Shown one piece after another: positions 12,587 to 24,142 of a stretch of DNA of 64,000 bases (the stretch's first letter is position 1; each line of letters starts with the position of its first letter). Below the pieces are notes generated by a model that was not told where the DNA came from, did no database searches, and saw only the letters and a program-made list of their open reading frames with translations. Position numbers and translations under genes: made by a program. This stretch comes from Crocodylus rhombifer (lineage: Eukaryota; Chordata; Crocodylia; Crocodylidae), in assembly GCA_038503035.1 (NCBI GenBank), contig JAVSML010024260.1, positions 770,897 to 834,896 on the forward strand, in the 5' to 3' direction.

Positions 12587-13035
12587 TTTCATAGATGTTA
12601 GGGCTGGAAGGGACCTCGCAAGATCATTGGGTCCATCCGCCTGCTGAAGAGGCAGGAAGTCTGCTGGGGTCAAATGATCCCAGCAAGATAAGTATCCATG
12701 TGAGTTTTAAAGGTGTCCAGAGTAGGTGCTGTACCACTTCTGGGGGGAGTCTATTCCAGACTCTTGGGAAATTGGACAGTAAAGAAGTTTTTTTGTATGT
12801 CCAGACTAAAATGGAGTGTGTGACCATAGACCTTGTCTTCCCCTGGGCTGCCCTGGTGAACAGATATTCTACCAGTTCCTAGTGCACAGCCCTAATATAC
12901 TTACAGGCCAACACTAAGTCCCCCCTGAGCATTTGCTTTTTCAGGCTGAAAAGTCACATGCCTCTCAGCCTTTCCTCTTAAGACTTGTTCTCTTGTCCTC
13001 TGATCATGCACATGGCTCTCCTCTGGACTCTCTTA
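12587..13035 (-). mobile_element. CR1 LINE 3' fragment, nested
   Basis: On the plus strand it starts with the reverse complement of a CR1 3' end (TTCATAGATGTTAGGG then ctggaagggacct) and runs about 450 bp back into the reverse transcriptase C-terminal region (ctctcctctggactctctta). It lies in the opposite orientation inside the plus-strand CR1, so it inserted later. Only a degraded C-terminal coding remnant is present. Confidence 0.85.
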
Positions 13036-13440
13036 GGCTTAGGAGAGGGTAAGGTAATTGGGCTTATTTAGTTTGGAGACGAGAAGGCTGAGAGGGGATT
13101 TAATAGCAGACTTCAACTACCTGAAGGGTGGTTCCAAAGTGGATGGAGCTGGACTGTTTTCAGTGGTAGCAGGTGATAGAACAAGAAGCAATGATCTCGA
13201 GTTGCAGCAAGGGAAGTTTAAGTTAGCTATTAAGAAAAACTTTCTCACAAGGAAGGTAGTAAATCACTGGAATAGGCAACCCAGAGGTTGTAGAATCTCC
13301 ATCTTTAGAGATTTTTAGGACCCAGCTAGTCAAAGGCTTAGATGGGATAAAATAGTTGGGGGTGGTCCTGCTTTGAGCAGGGAGTTGAACTAGATGGCCT
13401 TTTGAGGTCCCCTACAACCCTGTTTTTCAGTGATTCTATG

Positions 13441-13869
13441 AGTTGATATTCTGTGGGAAGCTAGTGTGGAAAGAAGAGGATAGATATGATAGTTCCATAG
13501 TTGTCTGCATTGTTAGGAGATATGCTGAGTGTTCTGGATTGGTTGGAGTTCCCTAAATACTGAAGGTTTCCAGACTAGGCATATTGCACTGCCATAGTTT
13601 AGCTGAGGAATGATAAACATCTGTACAACTGAGACGAGGACATCATTGCCTAGAATTTGATTAAGTCAATTTGCCAACTGTACATGATAGAAAAAATTAC
13701 TCACAAATGCTGCCAGATAAGAGCTTAGTTAAAGCAAGGAATTCAGGTGCAGTATTTAACTACAGATTGATATACCTTTAATAAAAAATAAACAGACTTT
13801 TTCAAATGTTTTCCAGCCATCAGAATCACTTTTCCCTAATGTATTCATCCAGAAGCTGATCTTATCCAA
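13441..13869. other. Short AT-rich spacer
   Basis: About 430 bp between the CR1 nest and the next LINE. Nothing recognised. Confidence 0.5.
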
Positions 13870-15712
13870 GCTCCAGGCTCCTAGTACCCTGCATCTTGTT
13901 GATAGTGATGTGGTCCTATATGGCGTGGCAGATTGAGTCCATTGCCCAACATCTTGAAAGGGGATCCCTCACCAACACTCCTATCTTAGAAGTCTGGCAC
14001 GCCATCAAGGAAACCTAGAACAATAAGGCTACTGAAATGGAAACCTACAAGGTTGCTGAAATCTACAAGGCTGGCAGTGGCTGGAGAAACTGGTACTGAG
14101 ACTCCACTGAGTGTATTCTTTGAATTTGGAACAATAAAGACGTTCCTGGGGACCTGAGGAATGCCAACATTGTGACTGTCTTCAAGAAAGGAGAGAAATC
14201 TGTGTGTGGGAACTATCAACATATCACTCTCACCCTCTAAACTATCTTCTGCCTCTTGCTGAGGAAGTCCTGCCAGAATCTCAGTGTGCTTTGAGACCAC
14301 CCAGTAAGGCAATTGACCTGATCTTTGTTGTCTACCAGGTCCAAGAAAAAGTGTTGGATAACATCAGGACTTGTTTATGGGCTTCATTGAGCATGCAAAG
14401 GCTTTTGATTCCATCAGTCATGAGTCCTGTGGAAAATACTCATCAGATTTGGATGTTCTGAAAAATACATCAGGGTCCTGAATCTTCTCCATGATCAGAT
14501 GACTATGATCATTCTGTGTAGCGGATTGGAGACAGATCTATTTGTCATCTGAACTGGGGTCAAACAAGGGTATGTTATCATCCCAACTCTGTTCTCCAAT
14601 TTTTTGACAGTCATCCTGCTTCTCATTAAGGAATTGACACTGAATACCAAAGAGATGAAAGGCTCTTCAGTCTGGGTCATTTTCACTCAAGGACCAAAGT
14701 AGTCAAAATAATCATTCTTGACCTACAATATGCCTGCATTGTCTTGTGCACACTGAGGAAAACCTCCAGACCATGCTGGATCTTTTTGGAGAAGACTACT
14801 AGACTTTGGGCCTCTCTCTCAACATCAAGAAGACTCGGGTGCTTTATCAGTCTGCCCTAAGTCATAAAGCACCCCTCTCCTCCCCCAATTACCATTGAGG
14901 AAAAGACCTTGGAGATAGGTAAGCGCTTCCCATATCTTAGTAGTCACCTCTCTCAGAGAGTGAACATTAAAAAGTTCCAGCACTGGCTTCAGTGCACAAG
15001 TGCCTTCTTTGGTAAATTGCTTTGCTGTGTCTTTATTCATCACAATCTCCAGAGTGACACTAAGATCCAGGTCTACAATGCAGTCATCATCCCCACCCTG
15101 CTCTATGAATGTAAAATGTGGGTGGACAATTGAGATACCTAAAGAGGTATCACCAACAATGCCTCCAGAAAATCCTTTATGTCAAGTGGGAAGTTCACCA
15201 CACAAATGCCAACATCCTTGCTGAAGCCAGCATTGAGTCAGTGATTCTCAAGCACCAACATTGCTGGACTGGACATTGTGTGCAGATGCCTGATTCTCAG
15301 CTCCCAAAACAAGTGATCTATTCCCAGTTTAGTAACAGCCTGAGATCTTGCACTGCAAAAAGGAAATGCTACAAGGACACATTGAAGGCATACCTCAGGA
15401 AAATGGATGTCAACGTCAAGAGTTGGGAGGAGCTGGCTGCTGACTGATTCCAATGGCACTACAACCTCAACCAAGTGGCAGCCCATCTCAAGGTAAAGCA
15501 TCTTGACCTCAAAGCAGAGAAGAGAGATTGGAGGGAAAAAAGGAAAAGAATGCCAGCTTGCAGCCTACTTTCCCCTGCAGAAAGACCTGCAACTTCTGTG
15601 GACGGACTTGTGGCTCAAGAATTGGACTCTTAAGTCATCTCAGGACCCATCAACGAGCTGTGGTTGAGATCATTCTGATCAAGGGATTCCTGATGACAAC
15701 AATATGATGAAA
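13870..15712 (+). mobile_element. Non-CR1 LINE (zinc-finger type), 5'-truncated
   Basis: A decayed LINE of the same family as the minus-strand copy at 56.5-62.6 kb. It starts in the region between endonuclease and reverse transcriptase and ends just after a C-terminal zinc finger, with a GATGACAAC/AATATGATGA-like tail near 15700. The family shows the signature PLAEEVLPESQC and a C-terminal CCHH finger. I cannot name the Repbase clade with certainty. Confidence 0.8.
14130..15660 (+). pseudogene. LINE reverse transcriptase and C-terminal zinc finger remnant
   Basis: Readable blocks in order: GDLRNANIVTVFKKGEK and CGNY (about 14145-14215), LPLAEEVLPESQCALRP (about 14245-14300), FPYLSSHLSQR (about 14927-14960), IQVYNAVIIPTLLYECKMW (about 15065-15120), then WTGHCVQMPDSQLPKQVIYS, KRKCYKDTLKAYL and WEELAAD. 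A finger C-x2-C-GRTCGSRIGLLSHLRTH lies at about 15585-15655. Frames change repeatedly. At the catalytic YADD site (about 14727-14740) the protein reads LQYACIV: the two aspartates are absent, as if six bases were lost. The copy cannot encode an active enzyme. Confidence 0.8.
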
Positions 15713-18439
15713 AATAAGTACAGCTGTCTGCCATATGCATATCCCTTGAGTTTATGATGTCTGACCAGATCACCTACTGGCAGCACATGTATATTGAATA
15801 GGATCAGAAAAAGAAATTTAGTCTGTGGAACGTCACAACTGCGGAGATCAGTGATGGAAGTATAGATTCCTAACAGCTTGCACCTTGAGAAAAGACAGCA
15901 TGTTATTCTGATCTATTGCTACATCTCCCAGAGAAAATAACTGGTCAATAGTATTGAATACTGCAAACAGTTCAAGAATGATGAGCTTGGATATCTGTTC
16001 TCTGTCTGTTGACAGGAGAGAATCATTCATCTGTGCCACTAAAGGGATTTTACTTCTGTGCCCTGGGCTGAAGTTAGATTATGCCAGGTCTAGAATATTC
16101 ATTTTGATTAAATAAGCTTGCTTTGACTTTTGGTTAGCTTCACTCTGAATTTCCTTAGGAAACAGAGGTCTGACAGTAGGGAGGAGTTACTTGAACTGAT
16201 ATATCCATGGTATGTTTCTACAGTTTGAAAGTGGAACATAAGATTCCTTCCCTGAATAAAATGGTGGCTATTTCAGCACCAATTAACACAGTAAAAAAAA
16301 AAAGGAAATTTGTGTGTCAGATTCACACGTCTTGGGTCAAAAATCCTTTAAGAGATCTCAAATATCTTGGTGAGTGACTATACTGAACTCTGGAAAAGCA
16401 GGTCGACTGCTGGTTAGCTGGCCTCAGCAGAACAGATCCATACTGTTTGAAAAAACATTCCAAATGTGCATGAACTTTTTAGCAAAGCAGAATGATTGTT
16501 CTCAGCACTGTTTGGTTCTCAGTTATGGCGCAGTCTGTAGGCACACGTGATATATGATGCAGTTTACCATTCCGGATATCTTTTTGGAAACTTCAATGGA
16601 GCTTGATACAAAGAATCTTTGACTGTAATACAGCCTCAGTATAGGCTTAAAGAATTAGTTCTGTCTGCTAGGCCTGAAGGAAACTTCATTCTGTCTGTAT
16701 TAGCCTTTATTTTCCTGATTGTTCTGTCCCTTCCTCTTACACTAGAGCAAGGCGTCATAAAACTCATTGATATGTGTGGGTACTGGGGAGGAAAAGGTTT
16801 GTTTAGGGGCATGATGATTTACCAGATTCTCATCTCTGGGTGCAGCACTGCTTTCCTTATTCAAAACTGAAGTCAGTTCCCTCCATTTCATAGTACTGTT
16901 AGATACATTACTTCATAAAAGGTATGCCATAAAGTCTTGAGACTGGTTTTGTTTCTTTCTTTCTTTTTTTTTTTTTTAAGTATCATCTGGCTTTTTTCAG
17001 GTTTGATATCTTTAGCTCCATTTCAAGAAAGCTTATATGTTCATTAAGTTGAAACTGAACCTTATTTTGTAGACTTTGAGCAAAACTAATTTAAAATATA
17101 TACATTTCATATAAAGAGCCCACAATTGTCACACCAACCCTGCTTGATGGAGATTTTTCAAATGGATAGTTTCTTAGTTCTCAAGCACTCTTGTGTTTAT
17201 TTCACAATAAGAGAATTTTTGCCTGTTTTTGAAATTGCTATCTACACTTTTCTCCTTTCTTGATAAGCAGTGTTCATACTTGGGGCAGATGACACAGCTG
17301 CAAGGCATTCAAAGGGCATTAGATCTAGTGGTTGCACAACTGATTCAAGTTTTCAATACCAAGCTCAACCCCATTTACAAATGCTTTGAAGTCTGATGGG
17401 AAATAAATAGTCTATCACTGTTTCCCATTCAGAAGATCCTAATGTCAAGCTGTTGAATGGATTCCAATGGAATCAGACAGGCTACATTTCTTAAAGTAGT
17501 GCAGTATTAAATCAGATCTGTGCCAACTTGCTTCTCTGCCGTGATTTCCAACGTTGAAGCAAAGACAGCTGGAATCTGAACAATGGCAGTGCTAGGTAAA
17601 GTACAGATTGTTACATTGAAGTTAAAGGATCTTATGGTTTAAATACATACTTAGGAACAAGACCTGGTTCTGTTTCTGGCTCTCTGCCTATTGACTTCAT
17701 ATTTGTGGATACTCAGAGCTGGAAACAAACAGGCTTTTAACCTCCTGATGCCTTTGCAGCCCAGAGGGTGGAAAGAAATTGAGAAGTCCTAGAGATAATC
17801 AGTCCTTGTTTGGGGAAAAAACATGAAATCCCGCAATTAGACTTTGCTTTAAGTATAACAAATTCCATACGAGTTCAATCACATTGAAATAGATTGAGGA
17901 TACATGGTACATGTACCAGACCACTGATTTAAAATCCATTGATTTACTTCAGAAAAAAAATAAAACTAATGCAAAACTAGCCACACAGAAACTGGTTGAA
18001 GAAATTCTCATGTGTTTAATAATATCACAAGTGATATAATACGTTTCAAAAATAATACTTCGGGGTTTAAGGCTGTACCTAGTTGAAGGCATAAATTATT
18101 GCAATGAAGGTCCTTTATAAGTTGATCTTGATTGCATTTTGAATCAATTTAGGATTTCTAAGTGACCTAAATTACATATAAAAGGCAAGGACTCTTATGT
18201 GTGATATCTTTGGTTGTATGTGCTGTATAGCTGGGAAAGACATAGATGAGCTTTAAGGTATTACCGTATTCAGGTGGTACATGAATATCACCCATAAAAT
18301 TCTTGCCCTTTGCATTTTACTGGACCATCAGAGCTACATCACCCCACAATCATCTAATCTGCATACAGAATTGTTTGTACTAACAAAAGGGGACTAATGG
18401 TAAAGGCCAGACTTTGGAACTTAGTTAACTGTATCTTAG
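15713..18439. other. AT-rich non-coding DNA
   Basis: About 2.7 kb with no recognised gene or repeat family. The only low-complexity feature is a pyrimidine/poly-T run at 16951-16978. Confidence 0.5.
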
Positions 18440-19155
18440 AGAATTAATTATGTCTATGTGGGTGCCTGTACATATGCTATTAATTCACAATAGTCTTACT
18501 GTACAGTAACATACTGCACAGTAAGTCTTACTGAGAGCACATCTACACATGCTCCCTCTTAGGAGCAGATTTGCTACGGCCCTATGCTGCCCTGTTGCAG
18601 CAGCCAGGGGGAGTTTCCGTGGCAAGGGGCATGGAGCCGGTCCCAGTAGGCATGGAGCCAGGAGAGCTCTGCCATTTGCAGGGGCACCTGTCTCCTGGCC
18701 CCTGTGCACATCGGGAGGGGACCTGGTGTGCACAGGATCAGGAGAGACCTACTCCTGCAGCAGGCAGAGCTCTCCTGGCCCTGTACCCCTTGGGGGACAC
18801 AGCTGCCAGAAAGCCCCCTGCAAGGCAGGGCTTCCCTGCCTGGCAAGGGGTTACTGGGAGTTGTTCTGGGTATGGAGCAGCTGCCAGTGAACCTCCTGCT
18901 GGGCCAGGGTGCACAGGGTTTGCCAGAAGTTACTCTGCTTGGCATGGAGCTGGCTGCTCTGGAAGGCAGGCAGGGACCGGGAATCCAGCCCTCACTTGTC
19001 CCCCAAAGCAGCCAGGCAACCTGTTTTTGGGGGACAGGCAAGGGATGGATTCCCAGCCCTCACTCATCCTCCAGAGCTGTGTATGGGATGGTGTAACTGC
19101 TAGATCTTGGGAGTTCTTTACGAGAAGTAATCCAGACTGGTTCAAATAGGCAGAC
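18440..19155. repeat. GC-rich MITE-like repeat
   Basis: An AT-rich flank with TACAGTA words (about 18495-18530) is followed by ACATCTACACATGCTCC and AGGAGCAGATTTGCT, the same order of words as in the element at 24143-24660. A GC-rich core then runs to about 19090 and contains repeated GGCATGGAGC and CCAGCCCTCACT words. Overlapping open frames on both strands (up to 192 codons) follow from the GC content and resemble no family. The right terminus is not clear. Confidence 0.45.
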
Positions 19156-19336
19156 TATTTCCTTCATTTGTAGCAACTGTCCAAAAGGGTTAGTGTTTTA
19201 AGGATGGCTCTACCCTTGAATCCCTCTGTTACCATATACATGTCACCCACCTTATTTACCTCAGTTTCCAGATCCATGAACAAGGAAATTACAAACATTA
19301 CTCTACAGAGCAATTATGAATTATGAATAATTCCAT

Positions 19337-19823
19337 CCTGCGGAGCACTGAGGGGGCAATCTGCCGCCCTGACCCCTTAGCCTGGGAAGTCTGCTGCTTC
19401 CCGGGGGCCCGCATCCGAGACATTGTGGAGAGGTTCCCACAGCTCCTCCGGCCCACAGACCACTACCACATGCTCCTTGTTTACGTGGGCACCAATGACA
19501 CGGCTCGGAGCACCCCCAGCCAGGTCATGAGGTGCTACAGGGATTTGGGAGCGGGGCTTAGGGGTCTGGGAGCTCAGGTGGTGTTTTCGTCGATCCTCCC
19601 AGTCTCGGGCTATGGGCTGAGGAGGGAGAGGAGGATCCATGCAGTGAACCAAAGACTGCGGAGCTGGTGTCATCGGGAAGGCTTTGGCTTCCATGACCAC
19701 AGCCCGCTCTTTGGCAAGAGAGGCAGCGAGCTGCTGGGAAGAGATGGCCTCCACCTCTCTCCCCTGGGGAGGAGGCTCTTCTCAGCCAGGCTGGCTGACC
19801 TGCTCCACCGGGCTTTAAAATAA
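19337..19823 (+). pseudogene. CR1 ORF1, C-terminal part of SGNH-type esterase
   Basis: An open frame ends with TAA at 19821-19823. From LRSTEGAICRPD onward it matches the CR1 ORF1 esterase domain: VGTND at 19485-19499 (the G-x-N-D oxyanion block) and DGLH at 19743-19754 (the D-x-x-H catalytic block). The first five codons of the ATG frame at 19323 are flanking DNA. The truncation point lies just after the position of the catalytic serine block, which is therefore missing, so even if translated the product could not hydrolyse esters. In intact CR1s the ORF1 protein is thought to assist the ribonucleoprotein. It is followed by a 105-bp spacer before ORF2 in the same frame. Confidence 0.85.
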
Positions 19824-19928
19824 GCCCGCTGGGGGATGGGGGGACTACTGCCACTGCTGGCCCGCTGAGCGACCCTTGCAAAGCCAGCAGACCAAGGCAC
19901 TTAAGGGAGCCCAGCCCTGGCACAATCT

Positions 19929-22704
19929 GTGGGCAAGGCAAGAGCCCCCAAGGGGACACTTGCCTGCCTGTACACTAATGCCAGGAGCCTGGGTAACAAG
20001 CAGGACGAGCTCGTCCTCCTGCTCAGTGCAAAGAATTATGACATCATTGGGATAACGGAGACCTGGTGGGACTCCACCCATGACTGGACCACGGGTATAG
20101 AGGGCTATACCCTGTACAGGAGGGATCATGTTGACAAAAGGGGTGGGGGTGTAGCTCTCTATTTGAAGCAAAGCTACATGTCCCTGCAAGCTGATGTTGG
20201 CGACCCTGTGGGTAAAAATTCATGGGGGATACAGCACAGGGGACACAGTGGTGGGAGTCTACTACAGACCTCCCACTCAAAGTCCTGAGCTTGACCAGGA
20301 GTTCGCCCGGGAACTGACTGAGGCCACTTGCTCCAGGACCTTGGTTGTCATGGGTGACTTCAATTACCTGGACATCTCCTGGGAAGATCACTCAGCAAAA
20401 TCCGAGCGGTCACAAAGCTTTCTCTCGTGCATGGATGACCTCTACCTGACTCAAGAAGTCTATGGGCCAATGAGAGGCAAAGTGCTGCTCGACCTGGTAC
20501 TGGCTACGGGGGACGACCTAATCGGTGACCTAGTGATTGATGGGAAGCTGGGTGACAGTGACCACAAGCTGATCGCCTTCACCATCCACCGTAAAGCTGA
20601 CAAGTCAGTCAGCAGCACAGAAGTCCTTGACTTCAGAAAAGCCGACTTTGACAAGCTCAAGAGGCTTGTCGGTCAGGCCCTCAGGGACCATGACCCCAGG
20701 GAGATGGGAGTTCAAGAAGAGTGGTTGCTTCTCAAGGAAGCGATCCTCAATGCACAAGCTAAATCTATTCCAACACGGAGGAAAGGCAGCAAGAAGGCAC
20801 AGCAGCCCTCCTGGCTCTCCAGGGACCTAGCGGACCTCCTGCGGCTAAAAAGGAAAGCCTACAAAGGATGGAGGACAGGATTCACCTCCAAGGAGGATTA
20901 TTCTGCGCTGGTCCGGTCCTGCAGGGAGCAAACCAGGAAAGCCAAGGCTGCAACTGAACTCCAACTAGCTTCAAGCATCAAGGACAACAAAAAGTCCTTT
21001 TTCAGATATGTGGGGAGCCGGAGGAAAAGCAAGGGCAATGTTGGACCCCTGCTAAACCAGATGGGGCAACTGACAACTGACACCCAGGAAAAAGCCAACC
21101 TATTAAATAGGTATTTTGCGTCAGTCATTCATCAGTCCCATGGGACGCCCATGCCCGCTATGGGACAGGGAGATCCGGGTGATGGGGATCCCCTACCCTC
21201 CATAAATGCTGACCTCGTGAAGGAACATCTTGAGAAGCTGGATACCTTCAAGTCAGCCGGCCCTGACAATCTGCACCCCAGGGTACTCAAGGAGCTGGCG
21301 AGTGTCATAGCCCAGCCTCTGGCACGGATCTTTGAAAACTCCTGGCGCTCTGGTGTAGTGCCCGAAGACTGGAAGAAGGCCAATGTGGTGCCGATCTTCA
21401 AGAAAGGGAGGAGAGTGGATCCGGCTAACTACAGGCCCATTAGCCTGACTTCTATCCTGAGGAAGATCTTAGAAAAGTTTATTAAGGAGGCCATCCTTGA
21501 TGGACTGACCCAGGCTAACATTCTAAGGGACAGCCAGCACAGGTTTGTCGCGGGTAGGTCTTGTTTGACCAATCTCATTTCCTTCTATGACCAGGTGACC
21601 TGTCACCTGGACGAGGGAGAAGAGATTGATGTCATATATCTTGACTTCAAAAAAGCTTTTGATCTGGTATCCCATGATCACCTCTTGGCCAGACTGGCCA
21701 GTTGTGGCCTTGGCTCCACCACGATCCACTGGCTGGGAAACTGGCTCCGTGGTCGGACCCAGAGAGTTGTAATTGATGGCAGTCACTAATCGTGGTGCCC
21801 TGTGACCAGTGGGGTCCCCCAAGGCACTGTCCTTGGACCCATATTGTTCAACATCTTCATTAATGATGTGGACATTGGAGTCGGAAGCGGACTGGCGAAG
21901 TTCGCCGATGACAGCAATCTTTGGGGCAAAGCATCCACGCCAGAAGATAGGTGGGTGATCCAGGCTGACCTGAACAAGCTCAGCAAATCGGCGAATGAGA
22001 ACCTGATGGTGTTTAACACCGAAAAATGCAAGGTTCTCCACCTTGGGAGGAAAAACCTGCAGCTTCCTTATAGGCTCAGCAGTGCTACGTTGGTTAGCAC
22101 TACAGAAGATAGAGACTTGAGAGTCATCATTGACCACAAGATGAACATGAGCCTGCAATGTGATGCTGCGGGTAATAAAGTGACCAAAACGCTGGCTTGC
22201 ATCCATAGATGCTTCTCGAGCAAATCCCGGGACGTCATTCTCCCCTTGTACTCGGCCTTGGTGAGGCCGCAGCTGGAGTACTGCGTCCAGTTTTGGGCTC
22301 CACAATTCAAAAAGGATGTGGAGAAGCTTGAGAGAGTCCAGAGGAGAGCCACGCGCATGATCAGAGGTCAGGAAAACAGATCTTACGATGACAGGCTGAG
22401 AGCCATGGGACTCTTTAGCCTGGAAAAGGGTAGGCTCAGAGGTGATCTGATGGCCACCTATAAGTTTATTAGGGGTGACCACCAGGATCTGGGGGAACGT
22501 TTGTTCACCAGAGCGCCCCAAGGGATGACGAGGTCGAACGGTCACAAACTATTGCAAGACTTTTTGAGGCTGGACATAAGGAAGAATTTCTTTACTGTCC
22601 GAGCCCCCAAGGTCTGGAACAGTCTGCCAGCGGAGGTGGTTCAAGCACCTACATTGAACACCTTCAAGAGTAAATTGGATGCTTATCTTGCTGGGATCCT
22701 ATGA
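19929..22704 (+). pseudogene. CR1 ORF2: APE endonuclease and reverse transcriptase
   Basis: Endonuclease: LYTNARSLGNKQDEL near the start, TETWWD at 20055-20072 with the catalytic Glu, GDFN at 20353-20364, and SDH at 20557-20565. A frameshift lies between about 20226 and 20250, between the LKQSYMSLQADVGDPV block and VVGVYYRPP, moving the frame by one. Reverse transcriptase: WKKANVVPIFKKG and NYRPISLTS (about 21367-21450), LDFKKAF at 21640-21660 with the first catalytic Asp, SGVPQGTVLGPILFNIFIND from 21808, and FADD at 21901-21912. A TAA at 21787-21789 interrupts the palm in frame; the rest runs open to 22704. The start is uncertain because no ATG lies at the expected place and the frame opens upstream. 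All catalytic residues I can check are present; two lesions disable it. Confidence 0.93.
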
Positions 22705-22799
22705 CCCCAGGTGACTTCCTGCCCCTTGGGCAGGGGGCTGGACTCGATGATCTCCTGAGGTCCCTTCCAGCCCTGATGTCTATGAAATCTATGAAAAAA

Positions 22800-24142
22800 T
22801 AACATTTCTAAATACAATATTTATAAATTGCATTGTAGATGGAAAGTGCTATACAAAGTATTACTAAGAATCATTTCCATTCATCAAATATGTATACCTT
22901 TGATGTATCGGACTTTAATGTATATAATTTTTAGATGTAATTTACTGTGATTTACATATTCCCTTTCATCTTGGAAACATGTAGTATGCTACCTGTGTTA
23001 TCCCTTTACCTAGCTTTCCCCACAAGAGAAAGAAATGTAAGGCCAGATATTTGGTGAAACTTTGCTTTATTGACCTCAATAGACTTCTGCCAGATTGTAC
23101 TGGTAAAAGTCTGGCTGTCAGTTTTCACAACAGAAAGAAATGTAGGTTTTGAAATCAGAAATGTAAGGCACATGGTGTCATATTGTTAAACAAATATAAT
23201 GTGATGATTTTTTTTTTACTATAACCTCCACAGACTATAGATGATGGAAAACACCTAGAATCACTTCCTATCTTGATAAAAATAACCCAGCTTTCATATA
23301 GCACTTTGTCAGCATGATAATGCAGAAATCTATTCCAAAATTATTTTATTTACAGTAGTTTGTACATAAAGCTGAATAGCCTAGCACTGGCTGATGCACA
23401 GTTATACACTACAGTACTGACTACACTGCAGTTTTACAGATACAAATATCATTAAGAAAAGAATTGGGAACACATTGAGTTGCCCATACAGTTGTAATAG
23501 GAAGATGAATGCACCAAATCCTTCATTCACATTCTCTGATTCAAGTCCCACACACCACATGAATGATAAACTTTTTGTTCCAGTTCTGATAAACTGTAAT
23601 ATGAAGACAACACTTAAAGGAACAGTTTCTCCAGCCAAGAGGGTCAGCACCACCTTGAATGTGTGAGCACATGTACTGCATTTTAATACTTAACTGCATA
23701 GGGAGGAAGCATAATGTGAAGAGAAGCAGAAAGGAAAACAGTCTGATATTCTCAATCCTGAATCAGCGTTACAGGCAGTGGGTGACTGGTGGTGAATGTT
23801 TGGGAGCATATCCAGGTACTGTATATATTTACTGTATATTCTGGCTTCATAGAAGGAGTTCATAAGAAAGGCTAGATTTGCAGCCTCCCCAAATAAGCTT
23901 CAAATGGAAGACTTCCTTCTATGGAAGGAGACCTGTGCCAGGTCATATCAAGAGTCATTATCATCACTAGAAATCCATGTTTATTTGTTTATTTATGCTT
24001 TAGCTTTATATCCAAAAGGCTCGGAGCAGTTATCCACTTTACCTTCCTTCCATCTAATTTTGTCAACTAGTCAGTATTTCTGAGCAACCACTTGGATTTG
24101 CATCTGTTTTCCCTATACTTGTTACCCACCTTGCAAGATACT
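22800..24142. other. AT-rich non-coding DNA
   Basis: Nothing recognised. Short chance frames only, and a poly-T run near 23207-23217. Confidence 0.5.

Larger units (their letters stand above)
10638..13440 (+). mobile_element. CR1 LINE, 5'-truncated, split by two insertions
   Basis: The segment begins inside the reverse transcriptase region (words for a PEDW.K-type stretch near 10650) and ends at a CR1 3' end with gtgattctatga near 13430. The element lies in three parts: 10638-11411, 12337-12586 and about 13036-13440. The first gap is a 925-bp LTR-like insert; the second is a minus-strand CR1 tail. The protein sequence resumes correctly across each gap (the LGVTV block before the LTR; the LVRPYLEWCVQF-like block, then SLETRRLRGDLI), which shows that one CR1 was interrupted. 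Frameshifts and stops mark it as old. Confidence 0.85.
19336..22799 (+). mobile_element. CR1 LINE, 5'-truncated, best preserved in the window
   Basis: About 3.46 kb with the CR1 order: ORF1 esterase end, spacer, ORF2 endonuclease and reverse transcriptase, 3' UTR with the ctggactcgatgatctcc block and a terminal tctatgaaa doublet (22779-22796). The 5' end falls inside ORF1, the usual result of incomplete target-primed reverse transcription. No target-site duplication is evident, as is common for CR1. ORF2 has a single frameshift and a single nonsense codon, so this insertion is young relative to the other CR1 pieces here. The short 3' UTR (22705-22799) contains no other feature. Confidence 0.95.

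Noticed and set aside
16951..16978. Poly-T run as a polymerase III terminator or retroposed cDNA tail
   Set aside because: No upstream A/B boxes and no retrocopy adjacent; simple low-complexity sequence.
18571..19149. Open frame of 192 codons with several overlapping frames on both strands
   Set aside because: Same situation: a GC-rich repeat core, internal repeated words, no domain.
21523..22545. 340-codon minus-strand frame opposite CR1
   Set aside because: It is the antisense shadow of the CR1 reverse transcriptase, which has the real motifs on the plus strand.
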